A program made the position numbers and the translations under genes. Positions 21,834 to 29,716 of a DNA stretch of 34,889 nucleotides are shown here, one piece after another (the first letter of the stretch is position 1; every line of letters starts with the position of its first letter). This DNA comes from Blautia sp. (GTDB lineage: Bacteria > Bacillota > Clostridia > Lachnospirales > Lachnospiraceae). Below the pieces are notes generated by a model. The model was not told where the DNA came from and ran no database searches. It saw nothing but the letters and a program-made list of their open reading frames with translations. The stretch spans positions 1 to 34,889 of the forward strand of contig JAFWGA010000068.1 of the NCBI GenBank assembly GCA_017515325.1. The letters run 5' to 3'.

Positions 21834-23609
21834 TTATTCAGCTTTTTTATCCGCCTCTTCATACAACGCCGAGAGTATCTCCGGGGTGATGGAGCCGATC
21901 TTGTTGTAGACAACCTCACCTCTGCGGTTGAGCACGATGGTCTGGGGGAAGGTGTTTGTGCTGCCGACGATCTCCGCCACGGTGTCATCATCGTCGTCGG
22001 TGGCGAAGGGCATGGCATAACCCTTGTCAGCCAGATATTCGACAGGGTCGTCAATCACCATGGAGGAGTGGACAATAAGCATGGCAATGTCGCCTTCGTG
22101 TGCCGTATACAGATCGTTGAAATAAGGCAGTTCGTTCTTGCAGGGCGTGCAGAAGGTTCCCCACAGATTGATGAAGACGATCTTCCCGCGCTGCTTTGCA
22201 AGATGGAAGTCCGTACCGTCGTAACAGGGAAGGGTGAAGTCCGGCAGCTGCTGACCGACCTCCCTGCCCACCGGCGCATCGCTGTCGTAGCTGACAGCAG
22301 CCGTTTCCGGCCTTGTGGCTGGTGTTTCCGCAGCCGTGGATAACTCTTCGGCATCAGGAATTTCCGTCACAGAGGACGCTTCCTTGGCGACAGGTGTTTC
22401 TTCAGCCGTGGATAAGTCCATGGCATCAGAATTCTCTGTCACAGAGGATGCTTTCTCAGCGATGGAGGTTTCCGCGACAGTGATTATTTCCGCGATGTCG
22501 GACGCTTCTGTCTCAACAACGGCTTCTGTCGCTGCCGGGTCGAGGCCTTCGTCGGGCTCAAGAGCCGCGGAGGGTTGGGCGCTGGGAATGATTTCCTCCT
22601 TCACGGCGGGATCAAGCACATTGAACCATAGCAGCGCGAAACACAATACCGCCAAGGCGAGCCCCCAGAGAATCCGCCCGAGCTTCCTGTGCCTTTGCAG
22701 AGCATCCGGCTCATCGTCCGCGCAGCCCCTTGCCGGAGCTTTGAGGATGAGCTTTCCAGCCTGGATCGAGATCGCACCCTGATTGCAGACCTCCATGCAC
22801 TTGCCGCAGTTGATACACTCGTGGTCGCCCACATGGCGCACATCCATGCCGCAGCCTCGCACACACGCGCCGCAATGGCTGCATCGGCCGGGGTCTACCT
22901 TCACACCGATGATATTGAATCGGTTGAACAGGCCGTAGATCGCTCCCAGCGGGCAGATGAATCGGCAGAAGGAGCGGTAGCAGAATACGCAGGTCAGGGC
23001 GATCACCAGCATGATGACGAACTTGCGGGTGAACAGGATCCCCAGCATGCTGAAATAACCCGTGTTGACGGGGCTGGTGTTGGACAGCAGGCCTATCGCA
23101 CCCTCAAAGGTGCCTGCGGGACAGATGTACTTGCAGAAGCCCGGCAGCGGCAGGTCGTAGTGCAGGCCGTACAACAGCGGCAAGGCGATCACGAATACTG
23201 CCAGCAGCACGTATTTCAGCCAGGACAGCGCCCGTGTGACGCAGTTCTTTCTGAGCTTCGGCGTGGGGATTTTGTTCAGCAACTCCTGAATCAGCCCCAG
23301 AGGGCACAGCCAGCCACAGATCGTGCGGCCCAGCAGCACTCCGAAAAGCAGTATGATGCCCAACACATACCAGCCAGCATTGTGGCCGGTGTAGGCAAGG
23401 GCATTTTGAATGGAGCCTAGCGGACACGCGCCTGCCGCGCTGGGACAGGAATAGCAGTTGAAACCGGGCAAGCAGGCGTATTTTGCCTTGCCCTGATAAA
23501 TCTGGCCGCTGATGAAGCCCTTCAGGTGCGCGTTGTGAAGAAGGGCCGAATAGAGCTGTATCAGGCGGCGGGTGGTGGGCTTATTTCTTTGCCACCAGGA
23601 GATTTTCAC
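21834..23609 (-). CDS. Membrane polyferredoxin fused to a TlpA-like thioredoxin domain
   Basis: From the GTG at 23609 the protein has 591 residues. Residues 1-230 form a NapH/CcoG-like membrane part with motifs CYSCP (52-56), CGWLCP (98-103), CKYICP (159-164) and CRFICP (215-220). Two [4Fe-4S] motifs follow: C243/C246/C249/C253 and C265/C268/C271/C275. A transmembrane helix lies near 312-332, then a low-complexity Ala/Glu/Thr/Ser linker (about 340-445), then a TlpA/ResA-like domain with active site WGTFCTPC (483-490). By family knowledge the first part moves electrons through the membrane and the last part reduces disulfides outside. Having both in one chain suggests an export route for reducing power. 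The start is uncertain: the GTG lies just after the upstream stop with no strong ribosome binding site, and a TTG at 23618 is an alternative. Translational coupling to the upstream gene is likely. Confidence 0.88.
   Translation of the reverse strand: MKISWWQRNKPTTRRLIQLYSALLHNAHLKGFISGQIYQGKAKYACLPGFNCYSCPSAAGACPLGSIQNALAYTGHNAGWYVLGIILLFGVLLGRTICGWLCPLGLIQELLNKIPTPKLRKNCVTRALSWLKYVLLAVFVIALPLLYGLHYDLPLPGFCKYICPAGTFEGAIGLLSNTSPVNTGYFSMLGILFTRKFVIMLVIALTCVFCYRSFCRFICPLGAIYGLFNRFNIIGVKVDPGRCSHCGACVRGCGMDVRHVGDHECINCGKCMEVCNQGAISIQAGKLILKAPARGCADDEPDALQRHRKLGRILWGLALAVLCFALLWFNVLDPAVKEEIIPSAQPSAALEPDEGLDPAATEAVVETEASDIAEIITVAETSIAEKASSVTENSDAMDLSTAEETPVAKEASSVTEIPDAEELSTAAETPATRPETAAVSYDSDAPVGREVGQQLPDFTLPCYDGTDFHLAKQRGKIVFINLWGTFCTPCKNELPYFNDLYTAHEGDIAMLIVHSSMVIDDPVEYLADKGYAMPFATDDDDDTVAEIVGSTNTFPQTIVLNRRGEVVYNKIGSITPEILSALYEEADKKAE
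22321..22510 (-). repeat. 72-bp repeat in the linker of the polyferredoxin/TlpA protein
   Basis: GGTGTTTC at 22321 recurs at 22393, exactly 72 bp on, with the following bases largely conserved (CAGCCGTGGATAA in both). A third degraded copy begins near 22465. The protein unit is 24 residues (ASSVTE-x-DA-x-LSTA-x-ETPVAKE). The period is a multiple of three, so copy changes would alter the linker length without breaking the frame. Confidence 0.8.
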
Positions 23610-23610
23610 A

Positions 23611-24375
23611 TTATCCAAGGCCAACACACTCCGTACAGATATTGATCGCTTTGTATAGCACATCCTGGGCGCTGCCATTGAACACCCCGACGACGATGAG
23701 GCCGATCGCGATGGCAATCAGCGCAGTTTGCAGTGCAACAAGGCTTTTCGAAATGGGTACCGCCTTTGTTTCGGGCCTGACACCGGCTTCCTTCTCTTCC
23801 TTCAACCGCTCCTGCGCCGCCGCGGTCTCCCGGATGATGCATCGTTCGCGCATCCTGAAGCAGACAGCCAGCGCGCCCAGACCCAGGACGGTCCAGGGAA
23901 GAACCACGAGGACCAGGCCGAAGATCATACCCTCCAGATCATCCTGCGGAAAGTGAGCCGGATTGATGATGTAGAACAATATGGGGAGCATACAGAGGAG
24001 GAACACGCCCCACCCGATCACCAGCAGCCGCTTTTGCTCGCCTCGCGCCTTGCGCATGGCATCTGAGGGCTTTACCACACGGGCAGCGATAAGATCCCTC
24101 TTCAGTTCGGAATCCTCAACCGCTTTGTTCGCTTTCTCATCCCTGATTCCCAGCACCAGGCCCGCGACCAGAAAGCCGACGGCGGTAAAGAACAGCGGCG
24201 CAATGGGAGAGGCCTTCTCCGCCACGTTCTCGCGGGTATAGATCGATTCCAGCGGATGCTCTGCCTTACGGGCCGCGCCTTCGCGATAAACAGTCACCGC
24301 TGAGACGGACAGCAGGAAGACCAGCAGGATGCACAGTACCGCCTGCGTTATCAGATATATTCGGGTTCTCGTCAT
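23611..24375 (-). CDS. Membrane protein with C-terminal CD1871A-like CxxC segment
   Basis: The product has 254 residues from the ATG at 24375, chosen over the ATG at 24399 because AAAGGGG lies eight bases before it. Four hydrophobic segments are seen near residues 8-28, 60-77, 118-137 and 150-173, and a fifth near 211-232 leads to the end KAINICTECVGLG. That final segment matches the short CD1871A-type proteins, which end in a membrane helix plus a CxxC motif (Cys247 and Cys250 here). A charged cytoplasmic loop (about 78-116) and another (174-210) separate the helices. The stop is two bases before the GTG of the polyferredoxin/TlpA gene, a tight operon arrangement. A thiol relay partner for that protein is inferred. 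The fusion of the CD1871A tail to a longer membrane protein is unusual. Confidence 0.8.
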   Translation of the reverse strand: MTRTRIYLITQAVLCILLVFLLSVSAVTVYREGAARKAEHPLESIYTRENVAEKASPIAPLFFTAVGFLVAGLVLGIRDEKANKAVEDSELKRDLIAARVVKPSDAMRKARGEQKRLLVIGWGVFLLCMLPILFYIINPAHFPQDDLEGMIFGLVLVVLPWTVLGLGALAVCFRMRERCIIRETAAAQERLKEEKEAGVRPETKAVPISKSLVALQTALIAIAIGLIVVGVFNGSAQDVLYKAINICTECVGLG

Positions 24376-24407
24376 AAGCAAAACCCCTTTCCCTGTCATA
24401 CTGCCAA

Positions 24408-24752
24408 TTATTCGGCTTCGCTGATAAAGATGTTCACATCACAGTAGCTGTCCAGCGTCTTATAGGTTTCATTATTGTTCACATAACCCTCCGGAACCTT
24501 GCCCAGATGAACATCGTAGACATTCGGAGTTTCCACCTGGAAGGCAGCCATGCCGTCCTCATCCGTCTTCTGGAAGGAACAGGAGATTTCGTCGCACAAC
24601 TGTACAATCACGTTTTTGACAGGGCTTCCTTTCATGTCATAGACGAAGATGCGGTATTCATTTCTATCGTTTTTCGTTGCGCCGGTTTCCGGCGATCCCT
24701 CAATGGCCTCGCCAGTCAGCAGTTTATCAATAATCAGTTCGTATTCGTCCAC
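24408..24752 (-). CDS. Small beta-sandwich-like protein, probably 5'-frameshifted
   Basis: From the GTG at 24752, preceded by GAGGAG, 114 residues can be read. Residues about 33-110 look like a prealbumin-like or Cna-B-like beta-sandwich ('RIFVYDMKGSPVKNVIVQL', 'TDEDGMAAFQVETP', then 'YDVHLGKVPEGY'). The same frame continues upstream as DPGTWYSVAVRGAA before a stop. Another frame from about 24868 reads EVTNYPGIRALILVRYVYEF and joins it smoothly if one base is restored in the AAA run near 24795-24797. The full-length gene may therefore be longer and broken, or a short functional form may start at the GTG. It is the first gene of the redox operon, nine bases or more before the next start. Its function is unknown; a substrate or scaffold role is possible. 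Confidence 0.6.
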   Translation of the reverse strand: MDEYELIIDKLLTGEAIEGSPETGATKNDRNEYRIFVYDMKGSPVKNVIVQLCDEISCSFQKTDEDGMAAFQVETPNVYDVHLGKVPEGYVNNNETYKTLDSYCDVNIFISEAE

Positions 24753-24862
24753 AGCCGCTCCTCTGACCGCAACGCTGTACCAGGTTCCAGGATCAAACGG
24801 AATTCATAAACGTAACGAACCAGTATCAGAGCCCTAATTCCTGGATAATTTGTCACTTCAAA

Positions 24863-24891
24863 ATTGTATCATACAGGAAAAACAAAAACAA
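24863..24891 (-). promoter_or_regulatory. Candidate promoter of the redox operon
   Basis: On the minus strand TTGTTT (24891-24886) and TACAAT (24868-24863) are separated by 17 bases, close to the sigma-70/A consensus. It lies about 110 bases before the GTG at 24752. It overlaps the start of the reading-frame remnant upstream of that gene, so it could be either the native promoter or chance. Confidence 0.5.
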
Positions 24892-24920
24892 TAACCGCTG
24901 CCTCCTAAATACGTGTTTGA

Positions 24921-25112
24921 ATAAGATCACATACGGTTACGGCCTATGATGTTGATGGGAATGTGATCAATTGCATTAAGGAAAATTACCTTGACGGAGA
25001 GACTCTTATTGTGGATAATGAGAGTGCAGACAATTCTCATTTCCACCATTGACGAGATTATGATACAGGTTCTGAGGAAGATGGCTGGGCGGGATTGGCT
25101 GTTGTTGCATAG
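24921..25112 (+). pseudogene. Remnant of an unidentified gene with internal TGA
   Basis: One frame reads TVTAYDVDGNVINC, then ENYLDGETLIVDNES, with coding-like composition, hits TGA at 25050-25052, and resumes as RDYDTGSEEDGWAGLAVVA until TAG at 25110-25112. There is no start codon or ribosome binding site; a TGA precedes it at 24918. The 'AYDxDGNVI' wording is typical of secreted or immunoglobulin-like bacterial domains. It is probably a decayed gene end. No function can be assigned. Confidence 0.4.
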
Positions 25113-25115
25113 CCT

Positions 25116-25143
25116 TTGAATTAAAGTATCAATATAGTATTTA
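25116..25143 (+). promoter_or_regulatory. Possible promoter of the DUF308 gene
   Basis: TTGAAT (25116-25121) and TATTTA (25138-25143) are 16 bp apart, directly before the gene with its AAAGGAGG site at 25155-25162. The -10 match is weak. Confidence 0.35.
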
Positions 25144-25166
25144 ATGGTTGATAAAGGAGGACTAAA

Positions 25167-25700
25167 ATGAAATCAATTCTCAGAAACTACATCGTCGATG
25201 CTTTCCTGCTTATTCTTCTTGGCATTTTCATGCTTCTTAAGCCGAATCATGCTATGGATTTTGTGATTCGCGTGGCGGGAGCGGTTCACATCATTATGGG
25301 AGCAGCGAAGACTATCCTCTTCATCCGGGATCAGGAGGAGAGGAGTGTTTTTGTTTTGATGTTAGGCGTTCTTCAGATTGTTCTGGGAATCGTTCTCCTG
25401 GCGAATCCCGCCTTGTTTGCCGGCATCTACACCATGGCCTGGGGAATTATCATCGCCTATGGCGCGGTGGTTTCTTTGGCGGAGCTGGTCAGAGTGAGGA
25501 AGTATGATGTGTCCTTATTTACCCCGGCGATTGTTCTGTCATTGGTAACCCTTGTTCTCGCCATTGTCGTTATCTTACATCCGGGGATTGTAGCAAAGTA
25601 CATCACTCAGTTGATAGGGATAAGTGTAATTGTGGAAGGGGTGAGCTTGCTGCTTGCCTTGACGAGGTATAAAAGAAGGGATAACTATGTTTCCATGTAA
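25167..25700 (+). CDS. DUF308 (HdeD-like) membrane protein
   Basis: The product has 177 residues and six hydrophobic segments arranged as three pairs (about 10-25, 32-52, 60-80, 86-106, 118-138 and 143-165). The pairs share the pattern 'GIxxLxxPxxA', as in LLGIFMLLKPNHAM, VLGIVLLANPALFAG and LAIVVILHPGIVAK. This internal triplication is the hallmark of the DUF308/HdeD family of small membrane proteins, some of which are linked to acid stress; the biochemical role is unknown. An AAAGGAGG site lies four bases before the ATG. It stands alone: a gene remnant lies upstream, and the downstream ABC gene starts 160 bp later with its own ribosome binding site. Confidence 0.85.
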   Translation: MKSILRNYIVDAFLLILLGIFMLLKPNHAMDFVIRVAGAVHIIMGAAKTILFIRDQEERSVFVLMLGVLQIVLGIVLLANPALFAGIYTMAWGIIIAYGAVVSLAELVRVRKYDVSLFTPAIVLSLVTLVLAIVVILHPGIVAKYITQLIGISVIVEGVSLLLALTRYKRRDNYVSM

Positions 25701-25860
25701 CCCTACATTTACTCCATTACGCACTTGTAATGCGACGATAGAAGCCGCACTTTCTGCTGTGACAATGAAGTATCAGTGCTGAGTTACAAGAAAAGTGGCA
25801 TGATAATGGTTACTTACTTAATCTGAGAATGGGTAAGGAAAACATTTCAGGAGTGATAAA

Positions 25861-27138
25861 ATGCTTAAAATAAGTCACCTCTCTAAACAATATATGCTTG
25901 GCCAGATTGGCGGGACAACTTTGCGTGAGGAAATTCAGAGATGGAACGCACTTAGGAGGCATCAGGAGGATCCCACAAAAAAAATCGGAGCTGATGACTT
26001 TATATATGGAGAACCATTCCTGGCCCTGGATGATGTATCTTTTGAAGTGCAGAAGGGGGAAAGACTTGGTATTATCGGCCATAATGGGGCAGGAAAGTCA
26101 ACGCTTTTAAAATTAATATCCAGGATTACAGCGCCTACCTCCGGAGATATCTGGATGAACGGCCGAGTTGCATCCATGCTTGAAGTAGGGACAGGGTTTC
26201 ATGGCGAATTGACAGGACGTGAAAACATCTATATGAATGGTGCAATTCTGGGGATGAAAAAGAAAGAGATTGATGAAAAGATAGAGGATATTATAGAGTT
26301 TTCCGAATGCCGGCAGTTCATCGATACACCTGTAAAACGGTATTCTTCAGGTATGTACGTGAAGCTTGCCTTCTCTGTTGCAGCTCATCTGGACTCTGAA
26401 ATTATGATTATGGATGAAGTTCTGGCTGTGGGGGATATGTCTTTTCAGAAGAAATGTCTGAAAAAAATGAATGATGTTTCCAGAAGCGATGGACGGACGA
26501 TTCTCTATGTCAGCCATAATATGAATACAATCCGACAGCTGTGTGACAGGTGTATAGTATTAGAACATGGCCAGCTTAGGTATGAAGGAGATCTGGAGGA
26601 AGGAATCAGGATTTATATAGGAACTCAAGGAATCTCAGGGAATTGCGTAGCGCTGGAAAATATGGATAGAGATCCTGAGTTTTCCCCACATACTATTACA
26701 ATGAAGGAAATCGAATGCCTGGGTGATACTTCTATTGCTGTCGGGTCAAAGCTTGATTTCCGTTTACACTGTATCTCATCTAAGAAAATAGATGAAGTTT
26801 TTCTGAGAATAATCATAAGGTCGGATGATAGTACCCCAATTACCATGTTTACCACGCAGAGTGGCATATCGGTCGATGAGAATGAAAACTTTAACATAGA
26901 AATGTGTTTGGATGTTTCTAAATTGGCTCCGGGAACGTATACGATCAGTCCTGTTCTGTATGAAGTAAATGAGTTTGGAAATAATATTTATCTGGATGGA
27001 CTAAAGGAAGTGTTTGTTTTCGAAATTACACAATCGTTAGGTTTTAATAATAATATGCAATGGCAACAGAAATATTGGGGATATTTCTTTAACAATCCCT
27101 TACAAATACGAAAAGGATTTGTTGATGGGAAAAATTAA
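25861..27138 (+). CDS. Wzt/TagH-like polysaccharide ABC transporter ATPase
   Basis: The 425-residue protein has an ABC domain with Walker A GHNGAGKST (73-81), signature YSSGM (161-165), Walker B IMIMDE (181-186) and H-loop His219. The early insert between residues 17 and 52 and the 'VASMLEVGTGFHGELTGREN' region are typical of the O-antigen/teichoic acid exporter ATPases. Residues about 270-425 are a Wzt-like beta-sandwich that in related systems recognises the end of the glycan chain. Such ATPases normally pair with an ABC-2 permease encoded next door, but none is present in the window. AGGAG lies seven bases before the ATG. The stop overlaps the radical SAM gene by 14 bases, which indicates coupled translation. 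The sequence is clearly more A+T-rich than the adhesin gene. Confidence 0.88.
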   Translation: MLKISHLSKQYMLGQIGGTTLREEIQRWNALRRHQEDPTKKIGADDFIYGEPFLALDDVSFEVQKGERLGIIGHNGAGKSTLLKLISRITAPTSGDIWMNGRVASMLEVGTGFHGELTGRENIYMNGAILGMKKKEIDEKIEDIIEFSECRQFIDTPVKRYSSGMYVKLAFSVAAHLDSEIMIMDEVLAVGDMSFQKKCLKKMNDVSRSDGRTILYVSHNMNTIRQLCDRCIVLEHGQLRYEGDLEEGIRIYIGTQGISGNCVALENMDRDPEFSPHTITMKEIECLGDTSIAVGSKLDFRLHCISSKKIDEVFLRIIIRSDDSTPITMFTTQSGISVDENENFNIEMCLDVSKLAPGTYTISPVLYEVNEFGNNIYLDGLKEVFVFEITQSLGFNNNMQWQQKYWGYFFNNPLQIRKGFVDGKN

Positions 27139-28219
27139 ACGCTTTATTGATTGTTATATTCCGACGGAAACATGCAATCTCAGATGTCATTATTGTTATA
27201 TTACGCAAAAACGCAGGTTTAATGCTGTGATTGCATCATTTACGCACACACCGGCAGAAATACGGACCGCCTTGTCAAAAGACAGATTAGGCGGAACCTG
27301 CTTGATGAACCTTTGCGCCGGAGGAGAGACATTGCTGTCACAAGATGTACTGCCGGTTGTCAAAGAGCTGCTCAGAGAAGGCCATTATGTTATGATCGTG
27401 ACTAATGGAACCATTTCCCATCGATTTGATGAAATCCTGCAATGGGAAGAGGAACTGCTGAAGCACCTGTTCATAAAATTTTCATTCCATTATCTTGAGC
27501 TTATAAGGCTGAAATGGTTGGATCGATTCTTTGAAAATGTCAATAAGATGAAGAAAGCAGGCGTTTCCTTTACGGTGGAGGTGACGCCTTCAGATGAGCT
27601 GGTGCCATATATTGAAGAGATGAAAGGTGTTTGTCTGAAGAATCTTGGCGCTTTGTGCCATATTACCATCGCGCGTGATGATAAAACGCACGGGATAGAA
27701 GTCCTTTCTGCTTTATCCTGGGATGACTATAAGAACACCTGGAACGAATTTGATTCTGCTTTATTTGAATTCAAAACAAGGATCTTTAAAGTAAAGAGAA
27801 AAGAGTTCTGCTATGCAGGAGCATGGAGCTATTATCTGGATCTGAAAACCGGCAGGCTGAAGCAATGCTACAAAGGAAATGTCCTGGGCAATATTTATGA
27901 GGACATTTCTGCGCCAATCCCTCAAAAACCGGTTGGATCTCATTGCCCGCTTCCGCATTGTTATAATGGACATGCATTTCTTGCCTTGGGAGATATCCCG
28001 GAATTGCCTGCGCCTACTTACGCGGAAGAACGCAATCGAATCTGTGCGGATGGTTCTGAATGGCTGCAGCCGGAGGTTAAAGCTTTTATGAGCAGCAAGC
28101 TCTACGAGACCAATAAACAGTATGGATTATGGAAGAAAAAAGTCATCGCGTTAAACCAATGGGCAGTTCAGAGGGGAATTCGAGATACGCGTATTTACAG
28201 GTTGTTTCATAAGGCTTAG
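27125..28219 (+). CDS. Radical SAM enzyme of a surface-glycan type cluster
   Basis: From the ATG at 27125 the product has 364 residues; TTG codons at 27119 and 27122 are alternatives. The [4Fe-4S] site is CNLRCHYCY, with cysteines 17, 21 and 24. The SAM-binding GGE motif appears in LCAGGETL (64-71). The C-terminal half carries four spaced cysteines (229, 248, 274 and 279, the last two in HCPLPHCYNGH), which suggests an auxiliary cluster of shortened SPASM type. The start lies inside the end of the ABC ATPase gene (14-base overlap), with AAAAGGAT as ribosome binding site. The substrate is unknown. Proteins of this kind occur in polysaccharide loci, so a sugar or lipid-carrier modification is a reasonable guess; peptide modification is less supported because no precursor peptide gene was found. 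Confidence 0.82.
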   Translation: MGKIKRFIDCYIPTETCNLRCHYCYITQKRRFNAVIASFTHTPAEIRTALSKDRLGGTCLMNLCAGGETLLSQDVLPVVKELLREGHYVMIVTNGTISHRFDEILQWEEELLKHLFIKFSFHYLELIRLKWLDRFFENVNKMKKAGVSFTVEVTPSDELVPYIEEMKGVCLKNLGALCHITIARDDKTHGIEVLSALSWDDYKNTWNEFDSALFEFKTRIFKVKRKEFCYAGAWSYYLDLKTGRLKQCYKGNVLGNIYEDISAPIPQKPVGSHCPLPHCYNGHAFLALGDIPELPAPTYAEERNRICADGSEWLQPEVKAFMSSKLYETNKQYGLWKKKVIALNQWAVQRGIRDTRIYRLFHKA

Positions 28220-28247
28220 GTTGTTTGCCTGAGAACTGGTGGGGGAA

Positions 28248-29312
28248 ATGAAAACAGACACAGTAATCGAAATGAACGATCCTATTGTCGCAAGCAGAAC
28301 TGAAATTATGGGATTGGCCATTTTGATGATCATGTTTTGCCATAGCAAAGTAGTCATTTCAAATAGCTATATGGCTAAATGGTATGACATAGTAAAAAAT
28401 ATCTGTCAGTCTGGGGTGGATGTGTTTCTGTTTCTTTCCGGAATGGGTTGTTATTATTCGATGATCAGGCATCGTAATATCTTGATATTTTATAAAAACC
28501 GAGCCTTGCGGATTTTTCCGGTTTATATGCTGATCATCCCTTTCAGGATTATGATAGATATGATCTATGACGGCTATACATGGAAAGATGCTGTTTATAG
28601 ATATTCTTTGGTTTCTTTCTTTATGGATGGCACGCTTGTGACATGGTTTATCGCTGGAATTCTTGTTTTGTACTTATGCTTTCCGGTTATATACTATATT
28701 TTGAAGCGAAATGAAAATGCTTTCCTTGTATTTGCCGCCTTGTATCTGGTATGTGTCTGCATGATTCATCATATGAGCCAAAATGGAATAGAGATACCTG
28801 GCTGGCTCAGACGGGATGTGTTTTATATCAGGGTTTTGCCATTTTTGACCGGCGCATACTATGGAAAAATATCTCGCAATGACCATGGTTCTCTGGTGAA
28901 AATACTATACGAGAAAGCCAATATTCTGATAATAATGCTTGCTTATTTTTTCTGTTTATGTGTCTATGATATACAATACAATACTGTTGATATGTGGTAT
29001 ATTTTGAGACTTCTATTTTTTCCGATTTCTGTTTTAGTCATAACAGGAAGTGCTTTTGTCATAAACAAGACAAACAAAAACACTTTTTTGCGGTTCTTGG
29101 GAAAGATGACATTGGAATTATACCTTTTGCATGAATGGATGCTGCATATAGCCAGTAAGCTGCTGTTTCAATATATGGAACGAAATTTCTGCACAACTGT
29201 ACTTTTGAATATCCTGGTTTTTTTATGGTCGATTTTTCTGGCTGATCTCATTCATAGATTCCTTGGAAAATCAATACTGAGGACCATACGTCCAGGATGG
29301 AAGAATTCATAA
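28248..29312 (+). CDS. Acyltransferase-3 family membrane enzyme
   Basis: The product has 354 residues from the ATG at 28248; a GTG at 28239 is possible. It begins with a short tail and 'SRTEIMGLAILMIMFCHS', which carries the conserved histidine (His32) of the family. This is followed by SGVDVFLFLSG (55-65) and 'FYKNRALRIFPVYM' (81-94), the pattern of OafA/WecH-type O-acyltransferases. About ten hydrophobic segments follow. Such enzymes add acetyl or other acyl groups to sugars at the membrane. It lies 28 bases after the radical SAM gene and is probably in the same transcript. With the Wzt-like ATPase it points to decoration of an exported glycan. Confidence 0.85.
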   Translation: MKTDTVIEMNDPIVASRTEIMGLAILMIMFCHSKVVISNSYMAKWYDIVKNICQSGVDVFLFLSGMGCYYSMIRHRNILIFYKNRALRIFPVYMLIIPFRIMIDMIYDGYTWKDAVYRYSLVSFFMDGTLVTWFIAGILVLYLCFPVIYYILKRNENAFLVFAALYLVCVCMIHHMSQNGIEIPGWLRRDVFYIRVLPFLTGAYYGKISRNDHGSLVKILYEKANILIIMLAYFFCLCVYDIQYNTVDMWYILRLLFFPISVLVITGSAFVINKTNKNTFLRFLGKMTLELYLLHEWMLHIASKLLFQYMERNFCTTVLLNILVFLWSIFLADLIHRFLGKSILRTIRPGWKNS

Positions 29313-29367
29313 TAAGACACAAAATTATCGCAAACGAACAAAATGCTTGCAGAAGGGGAAGATCATT

Positions 29368-29595
29368 ATGAAGAAACACTTCAAAAAAATGATAGCTCCT
29401 ATCGTTATTGCTGTCATTTTCCTTGCGTACCTGATTCCCTATGGTTTTATGGTTGCCGCAGCCACAGAATTCAGCCCCTTCCTGATCTTTCTTACCATCC
29501 CTCTTATAGCGTTAGGAGTAGGAATGGTCTATGTCTTAATAACCAGACTTCGGGAGATCAGGAGTGGGGAAGAAGATGATCTTGACAAATACTGA
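29368..29595 (+). CDS. Small two-helix membrane protein
   Basis: From the ATG at 29368, preceded by AAGGGGAAG, it encodes 75 residues. A basic start (MKKHFKKM) leads into two hydrophobic segments (about 9-29 and 42-64), followed by the charged tail RSGEEDDLDKY. It is the last gene before the terminator at 29629 and may belong to the glycan cassette or be an independent small membrane protein. It is not recognised as a named family. Confidence 0.7.
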   Translation: MKKHFKKMIAPIVIAVIFLAYLIPYGFMVAAATEFSPFLIFLTIPLIALGVGMVYVLITRLREIRSGEEDDLDKY

Positions 29596-29628
29596 AAGAA
29601 TTAGCGGAATGGCGTGAAAAAGGCAAAA

Positions 29629-29682
29629 AATAAAAGAAGTCGTTAGAACCTGAAAACCTGGTCCTAACGACTTCTTTTATTA
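29629..29682. terminator. Bidirectional rho-independent terminator
   Basis: AATAAAAGAAGTCGTTAG (29629-29646) pairs with CTAACGACTTCTTTTATT (29664-29681) around a 17-base loop. A-rich and T-rich flanks on both sides allow it to end the plus-strand cassette and also the minus-strand rhodanese remnant that faces it. Confidence 0.85.
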
Positions 29683-29716
29683 TTCTATAGCCGGGTAATG
29701 AGCTTTTCCCTGTGCT

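Noticed and set aside
22315-23420. Plus-strand open frames over the redox operon (for example 22315-22782 and 22689-23420)
   Set aside because: The minus strand encodes recognisable iron-sulfur and thioredoxin motifs here, so these frames are shadows.
24507-24837. Plus-strand open frames at 24507-24809 and 24649-24837
   Set aside because: They overlap the minus-strand beta-sandwich gene, have no ribosome binding site and no recognisable features.
25050-25052. In-frame TGA read as selenocysteine (also at 30311 and 32278)
   Set aside because: No SECIS-like hairpin was recognised after these codons and the surrounding frames lack other signs of selenoproteins. Decay is simpler.
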